A DNA stretch of 64,000 bases from Nannocystis pusilla (lineage in GTDB: Bacteria > Myxococcota_A > Polyangia > Nannocystales > Nannocystaceae): contig NZ_JAIRAU010000009.1 in the NCBI RefSeq assembly GCF_020073745.1, positions 1-64,000 on the forward strand. The letters are read 5' to 3'. The position numbers and the translations under genes were made by a program. Every line of letters starts with the position of its first letter. Position 1 is the stretch's first letter. Shown piece by piece: positions 42,191 through 51,500 of the stretch. The notes under the pieces are model-generated. The model was given only the letters and a program-made list of their open reading frames with translations, made no database searches and was not told the origin of the DNA.

Positions 42191-43660
42191 TCACAGCAGC
42201 GGCGACAGCAGGCGGGCGAAGCCCTCGCCGAGGCGCCGCGGCAGCGACAGCTGGCGCCGCGCCTCGGGCCGGACCTCGAGCGCCCTGGCCAGCTCGCGGG
42301 TGAACACCTCGGCGAGGTCGAGCGTGACGCGGCGGTCGTAGAACAGCGCGGTGACCTCGTAGTTGAGGTAGAAGCTGCGCACGTCCATGTTGGCGGAGCC
42401 GATCGCGGCCACGCGATCGTCGACCAGCAGGTACTTGGCGTGCAGCATGCCGGGCAGGTACTCGTAGATCCGGCAGCCGGCGGCCAGCAGCTCGTCGTAG
42501 TAGCTGGCGGCGGCGAGGCTGACCAGGCCGGAGTCGTTGTTGCGGGCCAGCGGCACGAGCAGGCGCAGGTCGCAGCCGCGCAGCGCGGCGGTCTTGAGCG
42601 CCAGCGTGAGCGGCTCGTCGGGCACGAAGTAGGGCGTGGCGATCCAGCAGCGGTCCTGCGCCGAGGCGATCGCGGCGGTGAACTGGGCCGCGATCGCGTC
42701 GATGAACGGCAGGTCGGGGCCGCTCGGGACGATCTGCAGCATCGGCCCGCACGAGTGCGCCGGCGGGCGCGCCAGCAGGTCGGCGAGCTGGCGCGCGAAC
42801 GCGGGGTCCTCGGCGTGGTCGTCGGAGTGCGCGGCCAGCCAGTCCTCGAGGAAGATGGCCTGCAGGCCGAGCACCGCGTCGCCGGTGATCCGCACCTGCA
42901 AGTCGGACCACGGGCGCGCCCCGAGCCCGCGGCCGAGGTACTCGTCGCCGACGTTGAGGCCGCCGGTGAAGCCGAGGTCGCCGTCGACGATGACGATCTT
43001 GCGGTGGTTGCGGAAGTTGATCATGAGCGGGCGGTAGCGCAGGCGCACCGCGCCGAACGTGAGCACCTGGCCGCCGGCGACGGTCAGGCGATCGAACAGC
43101 TCGCGCGGGGTGCCGAGGCAGCCGAACTCGTCGTAGAGGAGCCGCACCTCGACCCCGGCGCGCGCGCGCTCGCACAGGAGGTCGATCCAGCGCCGCCCGG
43201 TGTCGTCGTCGCGCCAAATGTACGAGGCGATGTGGATCTGCCGGGTGGCGCGCTCGATCGCGGCCTCCATCGCCGCGAACGCCTGCGCCGGATCGGCCAG
43301 CAGGTCGACCGCGTCGGCCCGCCGCAGCGGCGCGGCCGAGCTGTTGAGCGCCAGCGCGACGAGCCCGCGCAGCGGCTGATCGAGCTCCTCCAGCGGCGTC
43401 TCGAGCGGCAAGAGCCCGCGCGTGACCTCGGTCGGGTTGACGCTGCGGCGCGCTCGCAGCCGCCGGCGCCGCCGCACGCCCGCGCGTCCGAGCAAGAAGT
43501 AGAGGCACAGCCCGAGCAGCGGGAGGAAGATCAGCGCGAGCAACCACGCGAGCGCGGCGCTCGGACGCCGTCGCTCCAGCAGCACCAGCGCCGTGATGCC
43601 GATCACGTAGGCGACGGTCGCGAGCTGGATGAACCAGAGCTCGGTGAAGACTTCAGGCAA
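42191..43660 (-). CDS. cls: Cardiolipin synthase (phospholipase D family)
   Basis: Joins phosphatidyl groups to make cardiolipin in the inner membrane. The 489-residue protein has two N-terminal membrane helices (LATVAYVIGITALVLLE and LAWLLALIFLPLLGLCLYFL) and two HKD motifs, NHRKIVIVDGDLGFTGGLN (about residue 220) and LHAKYLLVDDRVAAIGSANM (about residue 400). TTG 43660 is taken as start because TACACT ends ten bases upstream on the coding strand; no ATG precedes the first membrane helix. It is divergent from the aldehyde dehydrogenase gene, with only 45 bases holding both promoters. Confidence 0.92.
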   Translation of the reverse strand: MPEVFTELWFIQLATVAYVIGITALVLLERRRPSAALAWLLALIFLPLLGLCLYFLLGRAGVRRRRRLRARRSVNPTEVTRGLLPLETPLEELDQPLRGLVALALNSSAAPLRRADAVDLLADPAQAFAAMEAAIERATRQIHIASYIWRDDDTGRRWIDLLCERARAGVEVRLLYDEFGCLGTPRELFDRLTVAGGQVLTFGAVRLRYRPLMINFRNHRKIVIVDGDLGFTGGLNVGDEYLGRGLGARPWSDLQVRITGDAVLGLQAIFLEDWLAAHSDDHAEDPAFARQLADLLARPPAHSCGPMLQIVPSGPDLPFIDAIAAQFTAAIASAQDRCWIATPYFVPDEPLTLALKTAALRGCDLRLLVPLARNNDSGLVSLAAASYYDELLAAGCRIYEYLPGMLHAKYLLVDDRVAAIGSANMDVRSFYLNYEVTALFYDRRVTLDLAEVFTRELARALEVRPEARRQLSLPRRLGEGFARLLSPLL

Positions 43661-43705
43661 CGGGCGACAAGTGTAGCGCGGCGGGCGACGGCTATAGTTA
43701 CGTCG
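43661..43705. promoter_or_regulatory. Compact divergent promoter region (cls / aldehyde dehydrogenase)
   Basis: In 45 bases two -10-like hexamers face away from each other: TATAGT at 43693-43698 toward the plus gene (eight bases from its ATG) and TACACT read on the minus strand toward the cls TTG (ten bases). No Shine-Dalgarno sequence is visible on either side. Confidence 0.6.
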
Positions 43706-45076
43706 ATGTCCCCGGAGCGCCTCGTCCCGCACAATCCGGCCACCGGCCAGCCGCTCGATCCGGTCGACTGCACCACGCCCGACGCGGTCCGCGAGGTCGT
43801 CGCCCGCGCCCGCACGGCCCAGCGCGCGTGGGCGGCGACGCCGGCAGGGGAGCGGGCGCAGAAGATCCGGGCCGTCGCGCAGGCGATCGGCGCCCAGGCC
43901 GACGCGCTCGCGCGATCGATCTGCGACGAGATGGGCAAGCCGATCCGCGAGGCCCGGGCCGAGGCGCGCAGCATCGCCGCCCGCGTCGAGTCGTTCATCA
44001 CCGCCGCGGATCAGGCGCTCGCCGACGACGAGGGGGTCGAGAACGGCATCGCCATGCGCGTGCGCTGGCGTCCGCTCGGGGTGGTGGGGGTGATCGCCCC
44101 GTGGAATTACCCGGTGGCCACGCCGAGCAACCTGCTGCTGTCGGCGCTGCTCACCGGCAACGCGGCGGTGTTCAAGCCGTCGGAGTTCACGCCGCACACC
44201 GGCGCGCTGCTCCACCGCCTGTACTCCGAGACATTGCCCGAGGGACTGGTCGGCCTGGTCCAGGGGGCAGGTGACGTCGGGGCCGCGCTGGTCGCGAGCG
44301 ACGTCGACATGATCGCGTTCACCGGCTCGATCGCCACCGGCCAGGCGATCATGCGCACGGCGGCGGCGTCGATGAAGCGGCTGGTGCTCGAGCTCGGCGG
44401 CAAGGACCCGATGCTCGTGCTGCCCGGCGCCGATCTCCAGGCCGCGGCCCGCCACGCCGCCGACGAGGCGCTGCGCAACGCCGGGCAGGTGTGCGTCAGC
44501 GTCGAGCGCATCATCGTCCACGCCGACGTCGCTGACGAGTTCACCCGCCGCGTCGCCGATCTGGTGCGGGCGGTGAAGCCGGGCGATCCCCGCGACGAGG
44601 CGACCTCGTTCGGGCCGATGGCCAGCGCCCGCCAGCGCGACCTGGTGCTCGAGCAGCTGGCCGACGCCCGCCGCCACGGGGCGACCTTCGTGGTCGAGGG
44701 CCAGGCGCAGGGGCCCGGCTACTACCTCACGCCCACCGTCGTCACCGACCTCAAGCCCGAGATGACGCTGGTGCGCGACGAGACGTTCGGCCCGGTGGTG
44801 GCCATCCAGGTCGCCCGCGACGTCGACGAGGCGGTCGCGCTGGCCAACGACACCCGCTACGGGCTCGGCGCCAGCGTGTGGGGGCCGCCGGGGCCGCAGC
44901 TCGACGCGGTCGCCGACCGCATCGAGGCCGGCATGGTCGGGGTCAACCGCGGGCTGTCGACCGCCGCCGGCGGACCCTGGGTCGGCTGGAAGATGTCGGG
45001 CCTCGGCTACACCCGCAGCGTCGCCGGAATGCGCCACTTCCTCCAGCCGCAGTCGCAAGCCCGTCGCGCCGGCTGA
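43706..45076 (+). CDS. NAD(P)-dependent aldehyde dehydrogenase
   Basis: Oxidises an aldehyde to the acid. The 456-residue protein shows VIAPWNYPVATPSNLLL, AVFKPSEFTP, FTGSIATGQAIM, LELGGKDPMLVL (general base Glu) and NAGQVCVSVERIIVH (nucleophile Cys), then ETFGPVVAIQ. It is of the compact type near succinate-semialdehyde and related dehydrogenases, but the substrate cannot be fixed. ATG 43706 has TATAGT ending eight bases upstream. A two-box repeat (44254-44271) encodes a loop segment. Stands alone between differently oriented or functionally unrelated genes. Confidence 0.93.
   Translation: MSPERLVPHNPATGQPLDPVDCTTPDAVREVVARARTAQRAWAATPAGERAQKIRAVAQAIGAQADALARSICDEMGKPIREARAEARSIAARVESFITAADQALADDEGVENGIAMRVRWRPLGVVGVIAPWNYPVATPSNLLLSALLTGNAAVFKPSEFTPHTGALLHRLYSETLPEGLVGLVQGAGDVGAALVASDVDMIAFTGSIATGQAIMRTAAASMKRLVLELGGKDPMLVLPGADLQAAARHAADEALRNAGQVCVSVERIIVHADVADEFTRRVADLVRAVKPGDPRDEATSFGPMASARQRDLVLEQLADARRHGATFVVEGQAQGPGYYLTPTVVTDLKPEMTLVRDETFGPVVAIQVARDVDEAVALANDTRYGLGASVWGPPGPQLDAVADRIEAGMVGVNRGLSTAAGGPWVGWKMSGLGYTRSVAGMRHFLQPQSQARRAG
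44254..44271. repeat. 14-bp palindromic repeat, 2 boxes, coding
   Basis: CCTG 44254 and CAGG 44268 in the aldehyde dehydrogenase gene. Confidence 0.55.
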
Positions 45077-45235
45077 CCGCGGGGGCTGCGGACGGATCAC
45101 GGTTCGGGGCCCGTGACGCCCCCGGAGCCCCTCGGAGGTCGCGGGGCGGCCGCCGGCGGGGGCGGCGAACGCCGGGCCGACGGACCGCCGTCGCCCGGGC
45201 TCCTGGCGAACGCGCGCATTTGTTATGGTTCGCCC

Positions 45236-46252
45236 GTGGGCCTGCTCTCCAGCCTGCTCGCCGAGGCGGCCACCAGCCGCCCGGGCGAGGTCGTGATCGA
45301 GACCGATCAGCCGCTGCGCCTGATGCACACGCAGGGCGGGGCGACGCTCGGCGAGGCGCTGTCCGGCGAGGTGGTGTTCGACGCGCTGGTCGAGGTGCTG
45401 TCGTGCGAGCAGCAGGCCGATCTCGCGCTCGGCGAGCCGGTCAAATTCGACCTGGTCGTCGATCAGGTGATGTGGCACCTGGTCGGAGAGACCGCCCGCG
45501 AGATGACCTCGGTGCGCGCGCGTCCCGGCGCCGACGGGTTCGAGCCGGGCGACAGCGTCCCGATCGCGCTCGACGAGCCCGAGGTGCCGGCCGACGTCCC
45601 GCGGGCGCCGCGGCGCCACCCGAGCGGACCGGCCGACATCGACATCGAGATCCAGATCGACGACGACGCGCTCGAGGAGCGCGCCGGGGTGCGCCTGGCC
45701 GCGCTGCGCCCGATCACGATCGAGGCCGAGCCGCGGGTCGGCTGGCCGCGTCGGGTCGCCGGCACCGGCTGGAACGGCCGCGTCGAGTCGCCGCGGCGCC
45801 GCGCGCCGCCGCAACCGCCCGGGCGGGACGTCGGTCGCCGCGAGGACCTCGACACGATGGCGCTGGCGATCCCGAGCGGCACGATGGCCTTCCTGCACCG
45901 CGCGAGCGGCGGGGCGGAGGCGCTGGCGCGGGCGCTCGGCTGGCCGCTGCGGACCATCGGCGAGCGCGACGTGCCCGAGCGCGTCCACGCCGAGTGCGCC
46001 GCGCTGCCCGACGGCGCCGCGTTGGTGGTGACGCTCGAGGACCCGAGCCCGTGGCTGCCGTGGTTGCTGCGGCGGGTCGAGGAGGGCCGGCGCGTGCTCG
46101 TCGAGACGCAGGCGACCTCGCCGGCGGGCGCGCGACGGATCGTGCTGGGCGTCGCCGCCAGCGAGCGCGCCGCGGACTGGCTGGGCGCGATCCGGGTGGT
46201 GCACGCGACTCAACTCGGCGGCGAGTGGACGCTGCTGTCCTTCGAGACCTGA
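45236..46252 (+). CDS. Protein of unknown function, possible PilT/GspE N-terminal-like domain
   Basis: A 338-residue soluble protein. Residues about 1-80 (LLSSLLAEAATSRPGEVVIE, then LRLMHTQGGATLGEALSGEV, VMWHLVGETAREM) vaguely resemble the N-terminal domain of PilT/GspE-type ATPases, but no ATPase follows. A Pro/Arg-rich acidic linker leads to a second domain (about 225-338) with GTMAFLHRASGGAEALARAL, ALVVTLEDPSPWLPWLL and GARRIVLGVAASERAADWL. GTG 45236 is chosen because TATGGT ends seven bases upstream; an open frame extends to 45113 but is low-complexity. The final codons are part of a repeat that is duplicated just downstream. Confidence 0.65.
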   Translation: MGLLSSLLAEAATSRPGEVVIETDQPLRLMHTQGGATLGEALSGEVVFDALVEVLSCEQQADLALGEPVKFDLVVDQVMWHLVGETAREMTSVRARPGADGFEPGDSVPIALDEPEVPADVPRAPRRHPSGPADIDIEIQIDDDALEERAGVRLAALRPITIEAEPRVGWPRRVAGTGWNGRVESPRRRAPPQPPGRDVGRREDLDTMALAIPSGTMAFLHRASGGAEALARALGWPLRTIGERDVPERVHAECAALPDGAALVVTLEDPSPWLPWLLRRVEEGRRVLVETQATSPAGARRIVLGVAASERAADWLGAIRVVHATQLGGEWTLLSFET

Positions 46253-46265
46253 TTCAAAGGGCAGG
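46234..46265. repeat. 14-bp palindromic repeat, 3 boxes, copy A of a duplication, convergent junction
   Basis: GCTG 46234, CCTG 46248 (containing the stop codon TGA) and CAGG 46262, at the end of the plus-strand gene. Confidence 0.8.
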
Positions 46266-46311
46266 TCGAACGAGCGGCCCGGCGTCGGCGCAGCGGCTCG
46301 AGCCTGGCGTC

Positions 46312-46354
46312 GGCGAGCTGCTGCTGTCCTTCGGGACCTGATTCAAGGTACAGA
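46312..46354. repeat. Direct duplication of the preceding gene end (copy B) with 3 boxes
   Basis: A near-copy of 46222-46264 lies 90 bases downstream: GGCGAG, CTGCTGTCCTTCG, GGACCTGATTCAA and a CAG box. Boxes at 46323, 46337 and 46351, again 14 apart. It repeats the coding end (LLSF-x-T, stop) outside the gene. Confidence 0.8.
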
Positions 46355-46374
46355 TCGGCGCGGCGCCGACCGGC

Positions 46375-46590
46375 TCACTCCTCGCCGTCTTGCGGCTCCT
46401 GGGCGGCGGCCAGCGAGCCCTTGGCGCCTTCCTGGGCGATCTGCTGATAGAGCTCCTCGCGGTACACGGGGAGACCTTGCGGGGCCGAGATCCCCAGGCG
46501 AACCTGACGCCCGCGGATCTCTCGGACAACGATCTCGATGTTGTCCCCGATCCGGATCTTCTGCCCGACTTTTCTGGTTAGCGTCAACAT
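46375..46590 (-). CDS. csrA: Carbon storage regulator CsrA
   Basis: A 71-residue post-transcriptional regulator that binds GGA motifs in mRNA leaders. The sequence MLTLTRKVGQKIRIGDNIEI continues with VREIRGRQVRLGISAPQGLPVYREELYQQI in the standard CsrA fold (five strands and a helix), with the RNA-binding residues of strand 1 and strand 5 present. Length is normal. Unlike most genes here it has a strong ribosome site (GGAGG, six bases before the ATG) and an AT-rich leader region upstream (46591-46852), so expression differs from the leaderless neighbours. No flagellar gene is adjacent. Confidence 0.96.
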   Translation of the reverse strand: MLTLTRKVGQKIRIGDNIEIVVREIRGRQVRLGISAPQGLPVYREELYQQIAQEGAKGSLAAAQEPQDGEE

Positions 46591-46852
46591 GGAAACCCTC
46601 CGTGGCGGAGCGGGTGCACCCTCATGAGTATCACGCCGAAGCGATCTTCGTACCCGATAGCTATTGAGGAATATCGAGTTTTCTGCAAGAGCTTCTTTCG
46701 CGCGGGGCGGGCTGATTCCGCCCGGATTGCGGCCGCTTGCCCGAGCGGGCGCGGTTTTGAGCGGGCCTCGATCTGGCCCGAAGACCAGGTTGAGAATGCG
46801 GCTCGTGCGGCTGCACTGCGCAGTCGTCGACGGCTCGCGCGGCTGTCGATTG
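46591..46852. promoter_or_regulatory. AT-rich upstream region of csrA
   Basis: 262 bases without a gene. The part 46630-46700 is clearly richer in A and T than the rest of the window. On the minus strand TTGCAG is followed by AATAGC at 17 bases or TAGCTA at 19, a possible promoter. Also holds the end of the next minus-strand gene's upstream partner; nothing else seen. Confidence 0.45.
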
Positions 46853-48598
46853 TCACTCGCGGCAGAGGCCCTGTTCGCGCTGCTGCTCGGTCGGATCGGT
46901 CGCGACCTGCGCGAGGTCGCAGTGCAGCGCCGGGATGAACGGGTTGACGCGCAGCGCCCGTGCGAGGGCGACGCGAGCCCCCGCGAGGTCGCCGACCAGT
47001 CGCAGCGCGCGACCCTCGGCGGCGGCGAGGTTGGGCTGCTCGGGGTCGTCCTCGCCAGCGCGGCGCAGCAGCGGCACGGCGCGCGCGGGCTTGCCGAGCT
47101 GCAGGTAGAGCTCACCGAGGCGCCGCGCGAGCTTGGGGTCGTCGCGCACGCGCGCGTCGGCGGCCCGCGCCTTCTCGTACTGCCTGGCCGCGGGGCCGAG
47201 GTGGCCGCGCAGCGTGAGCAGCACGCCGAGGCGCGCGTGCTGACGCGCCGCGCCGCCGCCGAGATGCGAGAACACGTCGCCGAGCAGCGAGAGATCTTCG
47301 CCCGCCTCGGCCGCGGCCTGCTGCTCCGGCGCGAGGAACTGCAGCTTGCGCAGCGCGCCGCCCGGCTTGCCCGCGGCGCGCTTCTTCATCACGTCGCGCC
47401 AGTGGGCGTCGAACCGCTCGAACGTGTCGCCCCACGCGGTCGCCAGCGCAGCCTCGGCGTCCTCGCCCGCGGCGACCCGGCGCAGCAGCTCGTCGATGCC
47501 GGCGCCGCCGCGCTCCTCGCGGAGCACGCCGAGCATGGTCTGGACCTGCGCGTAGGCGAGGGCGGCCCGCTCCTGCGACGGCAACATCGCCAGCGACGGG
47601 TACATCTCGGCGAACGTGACGAGGTCGTCGGCCGCCAGCGCCTTGGCCAGCAGCTTGCGCGCGGGCGGCTCGAGCGGCAGCGGGTCGGGGCTGCGCCAGC
47701 GCGTCTCGAGCAGCTTGGCCAGACCCTCCTGCAGCCACACCGGCGCGCGGTTGCGGGTCTTGAGGGTGACGAGGTAGTGCACGTACTCGTGCACGGCGGT
47801 GTCGATCCAGCCGTAGCCGTAGAGCATCACCCGCGGCGAGACCATGACGATCCGCCGGTACTTGGTGATGCCGACGGTGCCGGTGGTGTAGACGTTCTCA
47901 CGCGTCAGCGGCGAGACCAGCGCCAGCTTGACGGCGTCGTCGAGGATCTCGAAGCGGACCGGGTGATCGGGCTCGATGCCGAGGTCGGCGCCGAGCGCCT
48001 GGCGGGCCTCTGCCATCGCCGCGAACAGGTACGGCGCGATCAGCTCGTCCTTGGCGTTGCTGAACACGACCTCGACCTGTCCGTCGGGGCTGGTGAGCCG
48101 GGTGGCCGGTCCGAGCGCGCGCTGAGCCCCGCGGGCGAGCTCGAGGTAGTGCTGCGCCTCCTCGCGCAGCGCGCCCGCCGGCGGCAGCTGCCCCGACGCG
48201 ACCGCGCCGGCCAACAGCGCCTCGGCCTCGGGGTAGGTGGCGCGGTGGAACGCCAGCACGCCCGCCTTGACGTCGCGCGCCGAGCCGGCCGGCATCGCCG
48301 CCACCACCTCGGCCGCGTCGGCGAGGTCCCAGGCGTTGATCGCCTGATCGAAGCGCTCCGCGAGGTCGGACCACACGTCGGCGTCGACCGGCGCGGCCAG
48401 GATCGAGGCCGTAGCGACATGACCGATCGGACCTGTCGTTTGCACCCTGGCGAGGAGGACAGGGTCGATCGAGCCTGGCGCATCGGACCTGGCGCTGGCG
48501 ACATGTTTGTTCGGACCGGCGGGGGCGGCGCGCGAGCCGCAGCCGGCGAGGGCGAGGGCGAGGGCGGCGCAGCGCCAGGCGGAGGGGCGGGGGGTCAT
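46853..48598 (-). CDS. Lipoprotein with gluzincin-like peptidase and TPR domains
   Basis: A 581-residue predicted lipoprotein (leader ALALALAGC). After a linker encoded by an eight-box repeat array come a helical part (about 75-160) and a metallopeptidase-like domain with HEYVHYLVTLKT and WLQEGLAKLLETRW, the HExxH plus downstream Glu arrangement of gluzincins (MA family); both zinc His and the Glu are present, so activity is possible. The C-terminal 200 residues are TPR-like (ARQYEKARAADARVR, ELYLQLGKPARAVPLLRRAG, ALRVNPFIPAL). Its ATG overlaps the stop of the DUF4175-like gene, so both are co-translated, and are likely to act together in the envelope. Confidence 0.83.
   Translation of the reverse strand: MTPRPSAWRCAALALALAGCGSRAAPAGPNKHVASARSDAPGSIDPVLLARVQTTGPIGHVATASILAAPVDADVWSDLAERFDQAINAWDLADAAEVVAAMPAGSARDVKAGVLAFHRATYPEAEALLAGAVASGQLPPAGALREEAQHYLELARGAQRALGPATRLTSPDGQVEVVFSNAKDELIAPYLFAAMAEARQALGADLGIEPDHPVRFEILDDAVKLALVSPLTRENVYTTGTVGITKYRRIVMVSPRVMLYGYGWIDTAVHEYVHYLVTLKTRNRAPVWLQEGLAKLLETRWRSPDPLPLEPPARKLLAKALAADDLVTFAEMYPSLAMLPSQERAALAYAQVQTMLGVLREERGGAGIDELLRRVAAGEDAEAALATAWGDTFERFDAHWRDVMKKRAAGKPGGALRKLQFLAPEQQAAAEAGEDLSLLGDVFSHLGGGAARQHARLGVLLTLRGHLGPAARQYEKARAADARVRDDPKLARRLGELYLQLGKPARAVPLLRRAGEDDPEQPNLAAAEGRALRLVGDLAGARVALARALRVNPFIPALHCDLAQVATDPTEQQREQGLCRE
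48418..48519. repeat. 14-bp-period palindromic array, 8 boxes, translated
   Basis: Boxes at 48418, 48432, 48446, 48460, 48474, 48488, 48502 and 48516, exact 14 steps (CATG, CCTG, CCTG, CAGG, CCTG, CCTG, CATG, CCGG). It encodes the linker after the lipoprotein Cys of the peptidase-like protein (GPNKHVASARSDAP, GPIGHVATAS). Confidence 0.96.
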
Positions 48599-51500
48599 CG
48601 CAGGAGTTCCTCGTAATAGCGCTCGACGGAGCCGCGGAAGCCCTCGGGCGCCCGCTCCTTCATCGCCTCCATCAGTTCGTCGCGCAGCGAGCGGTCGCGC
48701 TCGGTCTCCGTCGACACCTCCTCGGCGGAGGGAGCGCTCTGCGGGGCGGACGAGCTGTCGCGCAGGCTGTCGAGCGCGCGCTGGAGGCCGCCGAGCGCGC
48801 CGCCTTGCCGCTCGAGCGCCGGCCCGCCGCGACGCTGGCCGAGCGCATCGCTGCTGGCCTCCATCTCCGAGACCGCGCCGCGCATCGCCTGCTTGCCGGG
48901 GTCGGGGAGGTGCCGCGCGTTCGGGCTGTCGAGCACCTGCTCGGCCCGCCCGCGCAGGCCCTGCTGCTTCTGCGCGAGGGCGTCGAAGCGGGCCTGTGCG
49001 GCCTCGTCGAGGCCCTCCGTCGGGGCCGGGAGCTGGGCCTCGAGCAGCTTGCGCAGGGCGTCGCCGCGCTCGCGCAGCGGCCCGAGCTGGCGCCGCTCCT
49101 GCGAGTCGTCTCCAGAACCTGCGACCGCGCGCTCGAGCGCCTGGGCGGCGGCGCGGGCGGCCTCGGCGGCGGCGAGCGCCCTGGGTTCGGCGGCCTGGGC
49201 CTCGGCGGCGACGCGCTGCAGCTGCTCGCGCGCGTCCTCCAGGGCCCGCCGGCCGTCGCGACCGAGGCGCGCGTCGTTGACCCCGTCGAGCGCCTTGCCG
49301 ATCGCCGCGGCCTGCTTGGCGGCCTGCTGCGCGGTGTTCTGATCGAGCGCGCGGGTCTGGGCCAGCTTGCGCCACTGCTCGTGCAGCGCGCGGCTCTCGC
49401 TGCGGAGGCCGGTCTCCTCGTCCTGAATCCGGCTGATCTCCCGCATCAGCTCCATACGGGCCCGCTCCTCGGGGGTCATCGCCGCAGCTGGCCCCGAGGC
49501 CATGCGGTCCTGGACGCCGCTGCGGAGCTTGCGGAGCTCGTCGAGGACGTTGCGGGCCCGATCGAGCGCGCCGTCGACGTCGCCCTGGCGCAGCTGCTCG
49601 CCGACGTCCTGCTGCCGCAGCTGCTCGGCCATCGCCTCGAACGCGTCGGTGTTGAGGAATTCCTGGCCGAGCTCCTTGTCGAGCTTGGCCCGCGCCTCGG
49701 ACAGCCGCCGCAGGTCCTCGCGGATCCGCTGCTGCAATTGATCGACCTCGCCGCGCACGCTCTCGTCGCCGGCCTTGAGTCGCTCGAGCAGATCGACCAG
49801 CTTCTGCTGCGAGGTCTGCAGGCGCGCGACCAGCTGCTCGATCTGCGCCAGCAGCTCGTTGTCGACCAGGTCGTCGAGGCGGATGACCTCGTCCTCGAGC
49901 TGCGCGAGCTGCAGCCGGTTGGTGGCGACGAGCTTGCCGACGGTGCGCGCGGCCACGTCGGGGCGCTCGTCCTCGGCGCCGGGCGGGAGCTCCTCGTGCT
50001 CGGCCGACTCGCGGCGGTGCAGCTCCATCAGCCGCTTGTGCACGCCGACCAGGACGGCGACGTCGCGCGGCGGGGCCAGCGTGTCGACCGACAGGGCGTC
50101 GATCGCGGCGCTGATGGCCGCGAGCAGGCCGCTCGAAGCGGCCAGCAGCTCGCGCATGCCGCCGATCCGACGCGCCGGCTCGACGTCGACCGCGCCGGTC
50201 GCATCGTCGGCGCGGATCAGACCTGGCTCTTCGGTCAGCATGCGCCGCGCCAGCAGATCGACGGCGGTGTCGCGCAGCGCCGCGAGGCTGGCGAGGTTCT
50301 CGGCGTGCTCGGTCTCCTGATCGCGGATCGTCAGCGACATCCTGGCCGAGCGCGCGACCTTGCCCGGCGGGTCGGCGAGCGGCGCGAGGCCGAGGCCGGG
50401 GTCGTTGTCGCGGACCTCGATCCAGTAGGTGATCCGCCCGCGATCCTCGATCGGCAGCGACGACAGATCCCAGGCGTAGCGGTGCTGCCAGGTGCGCGCG
50501 CGCGGCGGCGGGGCGCCGGCGTCGAGGCGGACGGGCTGCTTGTCCTCGCCCTCGAACACCAGCACCGCGCTGGCGATGCCGAAGTCGTCGCGCGCCTTGA
50601 AGCGCAGCTCGACGCTGTCGAGCTCACTCGGCGCGCTCTGCGAGCGAGGCAGGGGCAGCAGCTCGATCTCGGGCGGCTCGTCGGCCTCGATCTCGAGCGG
50701 CGCCGGTGCGGAGCGGACCGGATCGTCGCCGTCTTCCGGGGTGACGACGACGTGCCAGCTGCCCGCGGCCCGCACGACGAAGCTGCCGCGCCACTTGCCG
50801 TCTGTCCCTTGCGACAGGTCGATGCGCTCGGGCGGCGGTGACTGCGACAGCGCGCCTTGATCGTAGGTGAGGATCACGTGCACGGCGGTGGCCGGCCGAC
50901 GCGCCTCTAGCTCGATCTCGGTCTCGGTGCCGGCGAGCGCACGCACGGCGCCGCTCGGGTTGATGAGCTGCCGCGGCAACCTCCCGCTGTACTCGGGGTA
51001 GCGGAGGGTCAGGCTGAGCGCGGACCAGACCGGCTCGGGCGGCGCGGGCGGGCGGCCGTCCTCCGCGTCGAGCCACAGCTCGAGCCCGTGCGCGAACTCG
51101 GGGTAGCCCGCCAGCACGGCGCCGAGGAGGGCCAGGAGCGCGGTGGCGAGCGCGGGGACGCGGATGTTGGCGGGCGGCGCCGCGAGTTCGGGCCGGGCCT
51201 CGGTCAGCGACCATTCGACCTGGCGCACGTACGCGGCCGCGAGATCCTGCGAGCCCGGGTGGCCTCCGGGCCCGGCGAGCAGGAGCTCGGTCGCGCCGAG
51301 GATCTCGCGGCGCAGCGAGGTATCCGAGCGCAGAAAAGGTGAGGCCTCGCGCGGCCGGCGCGTGAGCGGCCCGCGGAATTGGGCTATGGTAAGCGCCGTC
51401 CGATGGGGAGTCCCAGTCAGTGCGAGGATCCGACGCCACGCTCGTCCGAACAGGGCCAGCAGCGTGACGACGGCGCCGGCGAGCCAGCCGGCGGCGGCGA

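Noticed and set aside
45113..45235. Upstream extension of the gene at 45236 from a GTG at 45113
   Set aside because: The added residues are low-complexity Gly/Arg/Pro, and a TATGGT hexamer sits just before the downstream GTG.
51385..51405. TATGGT followed by an ATG on the plus strand inside the DUF4175-like gene
   Set aside because: It resembles the leaderless-start pattern, but the frame that follows has no recognisable protein and lies antisense to a real gene; a chance match is likely.
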